64,000 nucleotides of DNA from an uncultured Elusimicrobia bacterium (lineage in GTDB: Bacteria; Elusimicrobiota; Elusimicrobia; Elusimicrobiales; Elusimicrobiaceae). Every line of letters starts with the position of its first letter. The first letter of the stretch is position 1. A program made the position numbers and the translations under genes. The notes under the pieces were generated by a model. It made no database searches. It had not been told where the DNA came from and saw nothing but the letters and a program-made list of their open reading frames with translations. The stretch is taken from positions 53,088 through 117,087 of the forward strand of contig CAMECJ010000006.1 in NCBI GenBank assembly GCA_945913025.1. The letters run 5' to 3'. This document shows, one piece after another, positions 41,221 through 49,746 of the stretch.

Positions 41221-44200
41221 ATTTAATCTTTACCACTTGCCCGCTGACGGGATAATAAACCAGTCGGTCCAACACCGTATATCCTGCCAGTTTTAATGCG
41301 CGTGTGTAGCAGTTAAACTGCCCCGCGTAATGGCCCGCATAGTGTTTTTCCTGCGGGTCTAATACGGTATTATCCGCCCCCGGGTAGGTTTTGTAGTCCA
41401 CCAATACGCAGCCCAGCGGGGTTTGATAGACAAGGTCCATACTGCCCGTAAAAATCTGCCCGTTTTCGGTATATTTAAACCCCATTTCGCGGTAGATTTT
41501 TTCCGCCGCTCCGTATGTTTGCGCTAAATAATCCATTAGGCCGACGTATGATTTTTCAATGGCGCCCGCATCGGGCAGGTGCGCTTTTAACCCGTGGGCT
41601 AGGATAATTTTTTCCGTCAGTTCGGGTGCGGCTTTTATACAAAAGATTTGATGAATACACGTTCCGACGGCCTGCATATCCGCCCTTGCACCCAACGGAA
41701 TACGGGGTCCGAATTTTGTTTGCAATACCGCCTCGCCCGTTTCCGCTTGTTGGCTGGGCTGTTGGTCGCGCAAAGCAAACGCTTGCGGCGTTTTATCCCA
41801 TTTCAAAACAACGGGATTCTCTTCCTGCCTGCTAAAAGTTTCGCTTTCCTCGGGGGTAAGCTCTGGCAAACGGTTAAATGGTATGCCCGTACCCAACAAA
41901 TCGCAGGCGGGGCTGTCTTTTTGAGGCACATTTACCTTAAGCCCCAGTTGGGTAAACCATTTCAGCGGTTCTTTGCCCGCCAAAGCAAAGAACATTTTGT
42001 TTTTGGCGCGCGTCATACCGACGTATAACAGGTGGGCCGATTCCGCCAAAATCCGCTTGCGTGCGGCGGTAAATTGCGGTATTTCAAAAAGCGAGGGTTT
42101 AAGGATTTCCGGCACTTTTGTTTTGGCACCAAACAGCCACGGCAGAAACGTAATCAGCCGTTTGGGATATAAGTTTTCTATACACGGCTGCTGCACGTTT
42201 AAGATGTGTACGCCGTAAATTTCCTGCTGAATCAGTTTGTCTTCGTTTATCGGGTCCTCGTTGAGCGAAGATAAAACCACCGTATCCCATTGTAATCCCT
42301 TGGAGGTGTGATACGTCTGCAGTTGGATACCTTGTCCGTCCTCGGCCACGGGCGGTTCCAGTAAGGTTAAATAGTCAATAAATCCCGTGGGGGTGGATGC
42401 AAGCGTAAGTTGCAGACAATGGTCCTCGTATTGGACGGCCAAATCTTTTAATAATTGCAAGTTGGCTAACCGTTGGGAGGCGCGGCCCCAGCGCCGCACG
42501 ATACCGGGCAAATCCAACTCCGTAATGACCGTTGATACAAGTCCGCTTACCGACTGCTGCCGCCAAATGGGCCGTTTCTTTAAAATTGTTTGAATAATGG
42601 GCAGATTTGTCAGCCACTCCTGTTTTTCGGGCGATAAATCGGCGTTCCATTGGAGTTTATCGTCAAAAATTGTTCCTACAGGGTAGCCCTGCTCCGTTAA
42701 AAAAGCGATTTTGGCCTTGGCTAAATTGTTTTTTGGGTCAACCAAAAGCGACAAAACAGCCGTCAGCAATTCAGTTTCTTTGTATTCGGCCAGTTTGCCG
42801 CCCGCACGGCTGACGGGCAGACGGTAAGTTTCGGTTAAAATTTCGGCCAGCGTATCTAACGTCTTATTTTTACGCGCCAGTACGGCGATGTCTTTTGCGT
42901 CGGTATTTTGGGCGAGCTTGGCCACCTGTTCGGCCAACGCTTTTAGGTGCACTTTATCCGTTCTGCCGTCAAAAGGAAGGTTCCAATAGGCCAACTCTCC
43001 TCTTCCTTCTTCTAGGGTATTCCGCCCCACTTTTAATTCAATTTGACGCGCCGGAATTTGCGGTGTGAACACGTGCGTAAATACGCGGTTGGTCGTTTCC
43101 ACTAAATCGGCGAGTGACCGGTGGGAGGTGTCCAACGTATCTGTTTGACAATTTTGTGCGCCGGAAGAAATGATACCGCTTACAGCTTGGGTCAGTTCGG
43201 TGTCGCTTCCGCGAAAGCCGTAAATGGCCTGTTTGGTGTCGCCCACCCAAACGGAGCCTTCCAACAGTTCGGACAGACGGTCAAATATCTTTACCTGAAT
43301 GGGGGAACAGTCCTGAAATTCGTCCACAAACAGATATTTATAACTGGACCGGATTTCCTTTTCCACTTCGGGCAGATATAACAAGTCCAGCATATATTTT
43401 TCCATATCGTTGTAGTCGAGCAGCTGTTTGTCGCGTTTGTAATCGGCAAATTGTTTGCGCCAGCGCGCGGCGAGCGCAAACAGCAGGTTGACGAATTTTT
43501 CCTGCCACGGGTCAATATCTCGGCTGTGCCATAAAAGGGCCAAATCCTCTGCGGCTTCTGTGAGGATAGGTTCTTTTTGGTAATATCCTTTAGGCAGTTT
43601 GGCTAAAAAGGTCGATGCGTCAAACAGCCAGCCGACGGACGTTTTGTTCTCTTGCGACGTCAAGCGGGATATTTCCTGCAAGCGTTCCTGCCCGGCAGTG
43701 CTGGGTTTATCTTGCCCGATAAGTTGCAGGGTCTTTTCCAACGCGCCGACGTAGAGCGCCGTGTTTGACGGCAGGCTGACGGCCGCCGGATATATGGTTT
43801 TAATCAGTTCCAGCGATTTTTGGCGGCTTTCTTCCAAATCCTCTATTTGGTACGATACGGTACTCTCCAAAATTTTGCTTAACGGTTTCTTCCAAAAGTC
43901 GTCCGGCGATTGGTTGTAGCCGGCGCCGATATTAAATTCGGTGCGGAAGCGGTGTAAAAAATCCATTTCTGCGGGCGTAGGCAGGCCGGCGAGCGATTGA
44001 TTGAGGTAGAACGATAAATCTTCCTCTGCCAGCACGCCCATTTGGGGGCTTAAACCCAAATAAAACCAGTATTTGTTGATAAACGCGTTGGCAACCCCGT
44101 GAACGGTGCCGATCATCGCTTCGTCCAGCAGGGCGGCATCTTCGTATAATCCTTGGGCGTATAGTTCCCCTTGGGCTTTTTCTTTTAGTTCTGCGGCCGC

Positions 44201-44335
44201 CTGATTGGTAAATGTGGTTAAAATCACTTCGTCCGCACGAACTTGGCCTTGCGAAATCATTTTGGCAAGGCGTTTGGTAAGAGTATAGGTTTTGCCGCTT
44301 CCGGCGCTGGCGCTAATATAGGTAATGTTTTTCAT
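41219..44335 (-). CDS. addA: AddA-like UvrD-type helicase with C-terminal nuclease
   Basis: 1038 aa from the ATG at 44335. Walker A SASAGSGKT, motif II FVDEFQDCSP, motif III region VGDTKQAIYGFRGSD, motif VI LYVGMTRAKN, and a C-terminal PD-(D/E)XK nuclease with GSMDLVYQ...VLVDYKT. This is the AddA/RecB layout for processing double-strand breaks to load RecA. The start overlaps the upstream AddB-like stop (ATGA). It could be the cell's house-keeping AddAB or part of the accessory block. Confidence 0.88.
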   Translation of the reverse strand: MKNITYISASAGSGKTYTLTKRLAKMISQGQVRADEVILTTFTNQAAAELKEKAQGELYAQGLYEDAALLDEAMIGTVHGVANAFINKYWFYLGLSPQMGVLAEEDLSFYLNQSLAGLPTPAEMDFLHRFRTEFNIGAGYNQSPDDFWKKPLSKILESTVSYQIEDLEESRQKSLELIKTIYPAAVSLPSNTALYVGALEKTLQLIGQDKPSTAGQERLQEISRLTSQENKTSVGWLFDASTFLAKLPKGYYQKEPILTEAAEDLALLWHSRDIDPWQEKFVNLLFALAARWRKQFADYKRDKQLLDYNDMEKYMLDLLYLPEVEKEIRSSYKYLFVDEFQDCSPIQVKIFDRLSELLEGSVWVGDTKQAIYGFRGSDTELTQAVSGIISSGAQNCQTDTLDTSHRSLADLVETTNRVFTHVFTPQIPARQIELKVGRNTLEEGRGELAYWNLPFDGRTDKVHLKALAEQVAKLAQNTDAKDIAVLARKNKTLDTLAEILTETYRLPVSRAGGKLAEYKETELLTAVLSLLVDPKNNLAKAKIAFLTEQGYPVGTIFDDKLQWNADLSPEKQEWLTNLPIIQTILKKRPIWRQQSVSGLVSTVITELDLPGIVRRWGRASQRLANLQLLKDLAVQYEDHCLQLTLASTPTGFIDYLTLLEPPVAEDGQGIQLQTYHTSKGLQWDTVVLSSLNEDPINEDKLIQQEIYGVHILNVQQPCIENLYPKRLITFLPWLFGAKTKVPEILKPSLFEIPQFTAARKRILAESAHLLYVGMTRAKNKMFFALAGKEPLKWFTQLGLKVNVPQKDSPACDLLGTGIPFNRLPELTPEESETFSRQEENPVVLKWDKTPQAFALRDQQPSQQAETGEAVLQTKFGPRIPLGARADMQAVGTCIHQIFCIKAAPELTEKIILAHGLKAHLPDAGAIEKSYVGLMDYLAQTYGAAEKIYREMGFKYTENGQIFTGSMDLVYQTPLGCVLVDYKTYPGADNTVLDPQEKHYAGHYAGQFNCYTRALKLAGYTVLDRLVYYPVSGQVVKIK

Positions 44336-47007
44336 TTTAATGTATTTTTGAAACAAGAAATTTTGGTAAATTTATAAACTGCTTTGACGTCTTTTTTGTC
44401 TTTCCGTTCCGTTTCCAGTGGGAATAAGTGTTTTTCGGGCGTATCTTGGCAGTAGGGGATGTTTTCCGGCTCTATGCCCTCGGCCTGTTCAATCTGTCCT
44501 CTTTGGATTTGCTCCCTGCGGTAGCGGTACGAACGGGCTAGCGGTTCTACAAGATTTTCGCGCGACTGTGGATCAATGTGCAGGACATTTATTCCTTTCC
44601 ACTTATGCGTGCTGACTAAAAGCCCTGCCGGCATAAGGAAATAGGCGGTAGGGATGTTTTCGGTTTCCGTTTCTTTTGCCAAGAGAGCTTTGTACAGCGC
44701 CAACTGCAGCGAGGTATTTTGGCGCAGGGCGTTTATGTGATGTTTGCCCGACGTCCATTTGAAATCAAAAATAACGTGTTGGCCTTGTTCGTCCTGCAGG
44801 TGCATATCGATAAACCCGTGTAAAAGAATATCCGGCTCCTGCAGCGCAAAGCCGAGCGTATGCTGTACTCCTTGTTCGCATTTGACGGCGCGCAGACCGT
44901 TATTTTGCATAATGTCCGCAAGATGCTGCAGACACGTTTTTAAATCCCGTTTAAAAACCTGTTCCTCTAATTTATTTTCCGGCAAAAGCAGGATCATACC
45001 CTTTTCGTTTAACGTGCGGGCGTAAACTTCATCATACGATTTTTCGAACTTCTCCTGCGCTTCAGCCCCCGTTTTTCCTTCAAACAAGCGGGCGATAACG
45101 TCGTGGGCCACATTGCCTTTTGCGCGGGCGGTGTTTTGGGCGTCCAAGTCCAAATAATCGTTACAGCGGGCCAAATAGGTAAACGCGTAATCGAGCGGGT
45201 TTTGGATAAGCATATCAAGCGAGGTGGCGCTTTCTTTTTGCGGCCAGTCTAGCAGATTGGTTTGACGGAAACGGATTTCTTCCACTCTTTGCGAATTATC
45301 CAGTATTTCCGCCGTTTGCAAGAAATCCTGTGATACTTTACCTGCGCGCGTAATAAGCGCCAGATTCTCGTCTTTAAAATGACTTTTTAAGCGGTTTAGT
45401 ATTGGGCAGGCGGGCAGTTTTTGGCTGCCGCGTCTGGCGCAGGTAATCAGCGTCAGGTTTTCTTGGGCCAGGGTAAAGGTCTGCAGTTGCATGGTTTGCC
45501 GAAAATCGCTTTCCTGTTGCGGACTCCATATCAGCACGCCCTGTTCGGTCAGCTTATCCTGTTCTTGCGGGCTTAAAAAGCCAAAACAGGAGTCAGCCAC
45601 CGTGTTTTTGTAAAAATCGCACCAGATAATCCGTTGGGCAGAAGCCGCCAACTGCGCAGGGGAGGATATTATAAACCGTGCACCGGCTTGGGCTTGATAC
45701 TGCACAAAATCAGTAGGCGTATAGAGGTTTTTTACCCAACTTTCCACCGTAGCAAAAGGAAGCAGGTCGGCGGTTTCGTCCAATAGCAGCATGGAAACAG
45801 CCTCTAATGTTTCGGTTAATTTATCTAACTGGGCTACTTGAGCCAAGGCACCTTTTTCCGTCAGCAAAGCGCGCTGGGTTTTCGTCCACGCGGTTAATTG
45901 GAAGATAAATCTGCGCAAAGCGTTTGTTTGGATGCCGTTTTCGGTCGGTACAGGTAAAAAAGTGTTAATTAAGTCCTGCCGCTTGGCGGAGTCTTTGGGG
46001 TTCTCGTTGATAAATTGGGAGATGACTTCCTTGCAGCCCGGGTGTTCTATCCCGCCATTTTCTGCCAGTGTTTTGGCTAAACGGTAGCGGAAATTGGACG
46101 GAAGCGGCTGTGCGGGAACCTGCAGCCATTGTAACAAGGTGTGGATATTGCGCGGATAGGTAAACAGTTCCAGCCCCAGGGTGAATAATTGCACCAGCGG
46201 CGGATTGCTTTTTGGCGTTACGGAGCCCGCCTGCGGTTTGCCGGCAAGCGTTAGGTAGTTGTCCAGGGCTTTATTATCCGCGTTAATCCATACGTTAAAA
46301 GCGTTGTCTTGCAAAGTAGCTAAATAGGCAAGTGCGTCTTGTTCTTCTTCAAAATGGAGCAGCTGTAAACTGGGGTCGTTCGCCTGAATTGTAATGGCGT
46401 CGGTCTGTCTGCTCAGCCAGCGGGCGACATTGTGCAGGTTATCGTTTTTATAAGGCGTGTGGGGCGTATATTCCACCGTTGTCCCCCGCTTTTTAAGCAA
46501 GCGGGTTAAGCGGGCGATTTCCGGCGGAAATAAATCTTCTTTACAGGGAAGTATCAGCGTGCTTCCCGTTGGAAGCGGACAGGAAGTTTCCAAAAGCGTC
46601 AGCATATTTTGCAGCCGTTCCGGCAGGCCCATACAGCTATAGTATTGTTCCACGCCCGCTAAAACGTCCAACCGCGGACTGACGCCCGTTATTTTGCCGT
46701 TCCATCCGGCTTGAACCAATTTGTCGCGCCACGCCAAACACGCTTTGGCGGTGCCCATTTCCGTGGTGCGGAAAGAAGCGGAGAGAATATTATCCGGATT
46801 TTCCGTCATATAGCGTTTAAACGCCTGATAATACTTGGCCAGCCGCTCGGTAAACGGAATGGGTTTTACGTAAATGCCGGCGTGCAGTTCCAGTAGATTT
46901 AATAAAGCGTTGGTGTCAGCGACGCAGCAGTCTAACAAAATGTTTTTGTTAGCGGGTAAATTTAAAAATGTGCTGCCCGTATATTCGGGGCTAAAATAAA
47001 TTTTCAT
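44332..47007 (-). CDS. addB: AddB-like nuclease subunit
   Basis: 891 aa. The C-terminal third carries a PD-(D/E)XK nuclease: GNVAHDVIARLFEG, LLHGFIDMHL and VIFDFKWTSG. The N-terminal two thirds are a diverged helicase-like region without a Walker A. It lacks the obvious four-Cys Fe-S arrangement of Bacillus AddB. Immediate overlap with an AddA-type helicase supports the assignment. The ATG is 6 nt after TATACT, so the mRNA is probably leaderless. Confidence 0.8.
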   Translation of the reverse strand: MKIYFSPEYTGSTFLNLPANKNILLDCCVADTNALLNLLELHAGIYVKPIPFTERLAKYYQAFKRYMTENPDNILSASFRTTEMGTAKACLAWRDKLVQAGWNGKITGVSPRLDVLAGVEQYYSCMGLPERLQNMLTLLETSCPLPTGSTLILPCKEDLFPPEIARLTRLLKKRGTTVEYTPHTPYKNDNLHNVARWLSRQTDAITIQANDPSLQLLHFEEEQDALAYLATLQDNAFNVWINADNKALDNYLTLAGKPQAGSVTPKSNPPLVQLFTLGLELFTYPRNIHTLLQWLQVPAQPLPSNFRYRLAKTLAENGGIEHPGCKEVISQFINENPKDSAKRQDLINTFLPVPTENGIQTNALRRFIFQLTAWTKTQRALLTEKGALAQVAQLDKLTETLEAVSMLLLDETADLLPFATVESWVKNLYTPTDFVQYQAQAGARFIISSPAQLAASAQRIIWCDFYKNTVADSCFGFLSPQEQDKLTEQGVLIWSPQQESDFRQTMQLQTFTLAQENLTLITCARRGSQKLPACPILNRLKSHFKDENLALITRAGKVSQDFLQTAEILDNSQRVEEIRFRQTNLLDWPQKESATSLDMLIQNPLDYAFTYLARCNDYLDLDAQNTARAKGNVAHDVIARLFEGKTGAEAQEKFEKSYDEVYARTLNEKGMILLLPENKLEEQVFKRDLKTCLQHLADIMQNNGLRAVKCEQGVQHTLGFALQEPDILLHGFIDMHLQDEQGQHVIFDFKWTSGKHHINALRQNTSLQLALYKALLAKETETENIPTAYFLMPAGLLVSTHKWKGINVLHIDPQSRENLVEPLARSYRYRREQIQRGQIEQAEGIEPENIPYCQDTPEKHLFPLETERKDKKDVKAVYKFTKISCFKNTLK

Positions 47008-47013
47008 AAGAAA

Positions 47014-47019
47014 AGTATA
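47014..47019 (-). promoter_or_regulatory. Leaderless -10 box of the addBA-like operon
   Basis: Minus-strand TATACT, 6 nt (TTTCTT), ATG. Confidence 0.5.
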
Positions 47020-47053
47020 GCGTTTTTATATCAACTTGTATTGTTTTTTTGCG

Positions 47054-47701
47054 TTACTGGCGCGTACCGTCTTGGGTTGTAATACTTTGTGCGGTCAATT
47101 CAACTTCGCACCAAAAATCATTTAGGCGCAGTAAATCGGGTATGGAATAAGGGCGATGTTCGCAAATCTCGTGTATGGCATAACAGATGATAATATTTTT
47201 AAATTCAGGGTGATCTTGAAAGGGGCCTTCGTTCCAACTGGAGCCATCGTCTAATGGCGTTTGACGGGAGTGCACGTGCAGGACAGGTTCGGGGTAGGCG
47301 GAGTCCAGACATTCTATCATTAGCGCAAAGTGAGAGCCGTAATAGCTGTCATCCGGCAGCGTAAGAACGGACTCCGGCCCGTTAAAAGGGATTGCCAAGC
47401 GGCCTTCCAATTCGTAGTCGTCATCAAAATCAGGGTTGCTTATAAGCGTGCGCTGGTTTTCCATTTGCTTTACACGGAGGTGCAGTTTTTGGGTTAGCGT
47501 ATATAAGTGCTTGTTGACCTGGATAAACCGCTGTATATTTTGGGGCGTAGGTACAAACATTTCATTAAGTATACGGCAGCGTTTTTTTAGGGCAGTTTTT
47601 AAGGGATTTCTCTTTTCCGGATGTTTAAGTAAATTTCCAAACGGATCATTTCCAATCAGGGTAATAATGCTTTTTTCCAAAGTGATAAGTGTGTTTTTCA
47701 T
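47054..47701 (-). CDS. Hypothetical 215-aa protein upstream of addB-like gene
   Basis: No family recognised. Mixed composition with an acidic middle (NPDFDDDYELEG) and an LHVHSRQTPLDDG stretch. GAGG lies upstream. It is divergent from the gene at 47839 and operator site 3 lies about 80 bp from its start, so it could share that control. Confidence 0.65.
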   Translation of the reverse strand: MKNTLITLEKSIITLIGNDPFGNLLKHPEKRNPLKTALKKRCRILNEMFVPTPQNIQRFIQVNKHLYTLTQKLHLRVKQMENQRTLISNPDFDDDYELEGRLAIPFNGPESVLTLPDDSYYGSHFALMIECLDSAYPEPVLHVHSRQTPLDDGSSWNEGPFQDHPEFKNIIICYAIHEICEHRPYSIPDLLRLNDFWCEVELTAQSITTQDGTRQ

Positions 47702-47782
47702 AGTTTTTGTACCTCGTAAGGGTTGTATTGTTTTATTTTTGATAAACTAATTTGTCTTTTAAACTTATTATGGCTTACTGCT

Positions 47783-47800
47783 GCGACAAGGTGTTGTCGC
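47783..47800. promoter_or_regulatory. WYL-regulon operator, site 3
   Basis: GCGACAAGGTGTTGTCGC, the same half-sites as site 1 with centre GGTG. AGGAGG and the next ATG follow within 40 bp. Confidence 0.75.
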
Positions 47801-47838
47801 ACTATATTGGTAGACTAGGTATACAGGAGGATATGTTT

Positions 47839-48183
47839 ATGAAAAAGACCCAAGAAGACTTTTTTATGAGAAAAAATACATATAATGCCAGCCCCATCAC
47901 CCTTGCAGAGCAAGTTTATAAAGCGTGTGAGCAGGGGAACGGCGCCGCAGTTTTTTTGTATTCCGGTCAGCCGTTGCCCAAAGAAGAATATCCGTTTTTA
48001 GATGAGTTAATCGGAAAGTATACGATGTTAAATCAGGGCCCCACTCCAAGTGATATTTTGTTGTTTTTAGGCAAACATTCTGCTTGTATGACGGATCCTG
48101 CTGTTGTGCTGCAAATTATGAAAGTGCTGGATTGTTGGAAGATATATTTATGCCGTTACCGCAAGGCGGATACTGGGCTATAG
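47839..48183 (+). CDS. Hypothetical 114-aa protein
   Basis: ATG at 47839, 8 nt after AGGAGG; the ORF-track start before the operator is rejected. No recognised domain. It is 16 bp ahead of the HTH-TPR gene, so the two form an operon under operator site 3. Confidence 0.65.
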   Translation: MKKTQEDFFMRKNTYNASPITLAEQVYKACEQGNGAAVFLYSGQPLPKEEYPFLDELIGKYTMLNQGPTPSDILLFLGKHSACMTDPAVVLQIMKVLDCWKIYLCRYRKADTGL

Positions 48184-48199
48184 GTAAAAAAGGATAAAT

Positions 48200-49240
48200 A
48201 TGGACAAGCAACAGGTAAATGACAAAATAAACCGAGTAGAAAATTCTCCCAAAAATGCTTATAACGCCTTTGTTGCCCAGAGATTAAGGCAGGGTGTGCT
48301 GAATGTAGATCGGGCCGCCATAGAGTGCGAAGTGAATAAACGAACAATCCAGCGGGATATAAAAATTTTGAAGGCCGCCGGTGTCCGCATTTCTAAATCG
48401 CTGACCACCAATTCCAATTACAAGTTGGACCCGGAATTTCGGTTCTTGGATCTTCATATTACGCAGGACAATTTAGCAAATTTCCTACACACCATGAAGG
48501 GCATGATGATGTTTAGCCGGCAACCGTTAGATTTATTAAACCCCCTGCAAAAAGAACTGTTTGAAATGGCCCAGCACGATGAAGTAAACCGAAGAAAAAT
48601 CCAAATCAATGCGGATAGAGATTTCCGTTTGCATACAACACCCGCTCAGTTTAACGGTATGCTTTTGCAAGGGGAAAGCGACCTTACGGCACCAATATTT
48701 CGCTTGCAGGCCTTCTTTTTAGCAGATGATATGCTTAATAAGGTGGAGGCGGATCGGAACTATGGTTATCAAGAATTGCAGCTTTCCGAGATGCTGCGTG
48801 TATCTGCACATTGTGCGCGTATTACTCGTAAATATAACGAAGCCATTGACACTTTAAAAATGCAATTAAAAAAGAAGCCAAAAGATGCCTGGTCTTGGGG
48901 TGAGTTGGCTTTTGTGTATTACGAAAAGGGGGATATTGCTTCTGCCATACAAACCTTAAAAACAGGTTATCAAAAAACATTGGAAGAAACATTAAACTTG
49001 TATTTAGCGTTTTTATTAGGGGAAGCTAAGCGATACGAGGCTGCCATAAAATGCTTTAAGAGCGTTTATTCCGCGCCGGACCTGGTCTTGTCTTTTTCTG
49101 CAGAAATGCACAAGCGGGCGGGCAAGTTAGATTTGGCTTTGCATGAAATTGATGAAGCTTTGGCTATCTTCCCAAATTCTATTTATCAAGCCCAGAAAAA
49201 AATGATTGAAGTTTCCTTTAACTCTAAAACTAAAGAATAG
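48200..49240 (+). CDS. HTH-TPR protein with YafY-like winged helix
   Basis: 346 aa. The N-terminus (residues ~20-65) is a winged HTH of the type in WYL proteins (VNKRTIQRDIKILKAAGV). Instead of a WYL domain it has a central helical region and C-terminal TPR-like repeats (residues ~195-330; AWSWGELAFVYYEKGDIASA). It may be a second DNA-binding component of the regulon, with TPRs for protein contacts. A terminator follows at 49342. Confidence 0.78.
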   Translation: MDKQQVNDKINRVENSPKNAYNAFVAQRLRQGVLNVDRAAIECEVNKRTIQRDIKILKAAGVRISKSLTTNSNYKLDPEFRFLDLHITQDNLANFLHTMKGMMMFSRQPLDLLNPLQKELFEMAQHDEVNRRKIQINADRDFRLHTTPAQFNGMLLQGESDLTAPIFRLQAFFLADDMLNKVEADRNYGYQELQLSEMLRVSAHCARITRKYNEAIDTLKMQLKKKPKDAWSWGELAFVYYEKGDIASAIQTLKTGYQKTLEETLNLYLAFLLGEAKRYEAAIKCFKSVYSAPDLVLSFSAEMHKRAGKLDLALHEIDEALAIFPNSIYQAQKKMIEVSFNSKTKE

Positions 49241-49281
49241 CGAAAAAGACCGAAAATAGCCTTTGCTGTATTGGGAAGGAA

Positions 49282-49302
49282 GGTGTCCACAAAGTGTCCA
49301 TT
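49282..49302 (-). repeat. Paired TGGACAC motif near tRNA-Arg(CCG)
   Basis: On the minus strand ATGGACACTTTGTGGACACC. Similar TGGACA-N-AGT-N-TGGACAC pairs occur in the direct repeats at 61101 and 62918 next to the other tRNA-Arg. Possible integrase arm-type sites; inference only. Confidence 0.4.
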
Positions 49303-49341
49303 TTCGGTTAAAAATGGTTAATATTGGTAAATAATGATAAA

Positions 49342-49377
49342 AAAATACTGCCAACTGACGTTGGCGGTATTTTTATG
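49342..49377 (+). terminator. Terminator after the HTH-TPR gene
   Basis: AAAATACTGCCAAC / GTTGGCGGTATTTT, 14-bp stem with a 4-nt loop. Confidence 0.92.
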
Positions 49378-49421
49378 TTTTGTCGTCGTGGATTAATAAG
49401 TATTAATCGCTATTAACAAAC

Positions 49422-49493
49422 TGCGCTCGGCGGGAGTCGAACCCACATTTCCAGCTTCGGAGGCTGACGCTCTATCCATTGAACTACGAGCGC
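49422..49493 (-). tRNA. tRNA-Arg (anticodon CCG)
   Basis: 72 nt. Acceptor GCGCTCG/CGAGCGC with discriminator A; the anticodon loop CTCCGAA gives CCG (49458-49460). CCA is not encoded. Its 3' end faces the accessory block to the left. The gap from here to the gene at 49747 holds an inverted CTCCGG/CCGGAG pair and one doubtful short ORF. Confidence 0.95.
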
Positions 49494-49746
49494 GTAAAGA
49501 TATATTCATTCTAGCAAATTATCACGCCGAAAAAACTCCTTTCTTTTGTGTGTATTCGCACGCGTGCGCTTTCTCCGGTAAGAAATCCTGCCGGAGAAGG
49601 GGTAAGTATGAAAGATAAAAAAGGGGCATTGTTTTCCTTGGCAGCAAATCCCGCTGTAGACGGATCCTTTTTGTTATACTGGAAAAAAACGTCGGTTTTT
49701 ATTACAATATGGAAAGCTTTTATGTCCGCCTATCATCAGGGGTTTT

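Noticed and set aside
41090-41296. 68-aa ORF between the 80-aa gene and the addA-like gene
   Set aside because: No ribosome binding site, runs through the bidirectional terminator and antisense into the addA-like 3' end.
38439-49493. Prophage or ICE reading of the WYL/AddAB block
   Set aside because: No integrase, capsid, portal, relaxase or conjugation gene seen, and no duplicated tRNA end found by eye.
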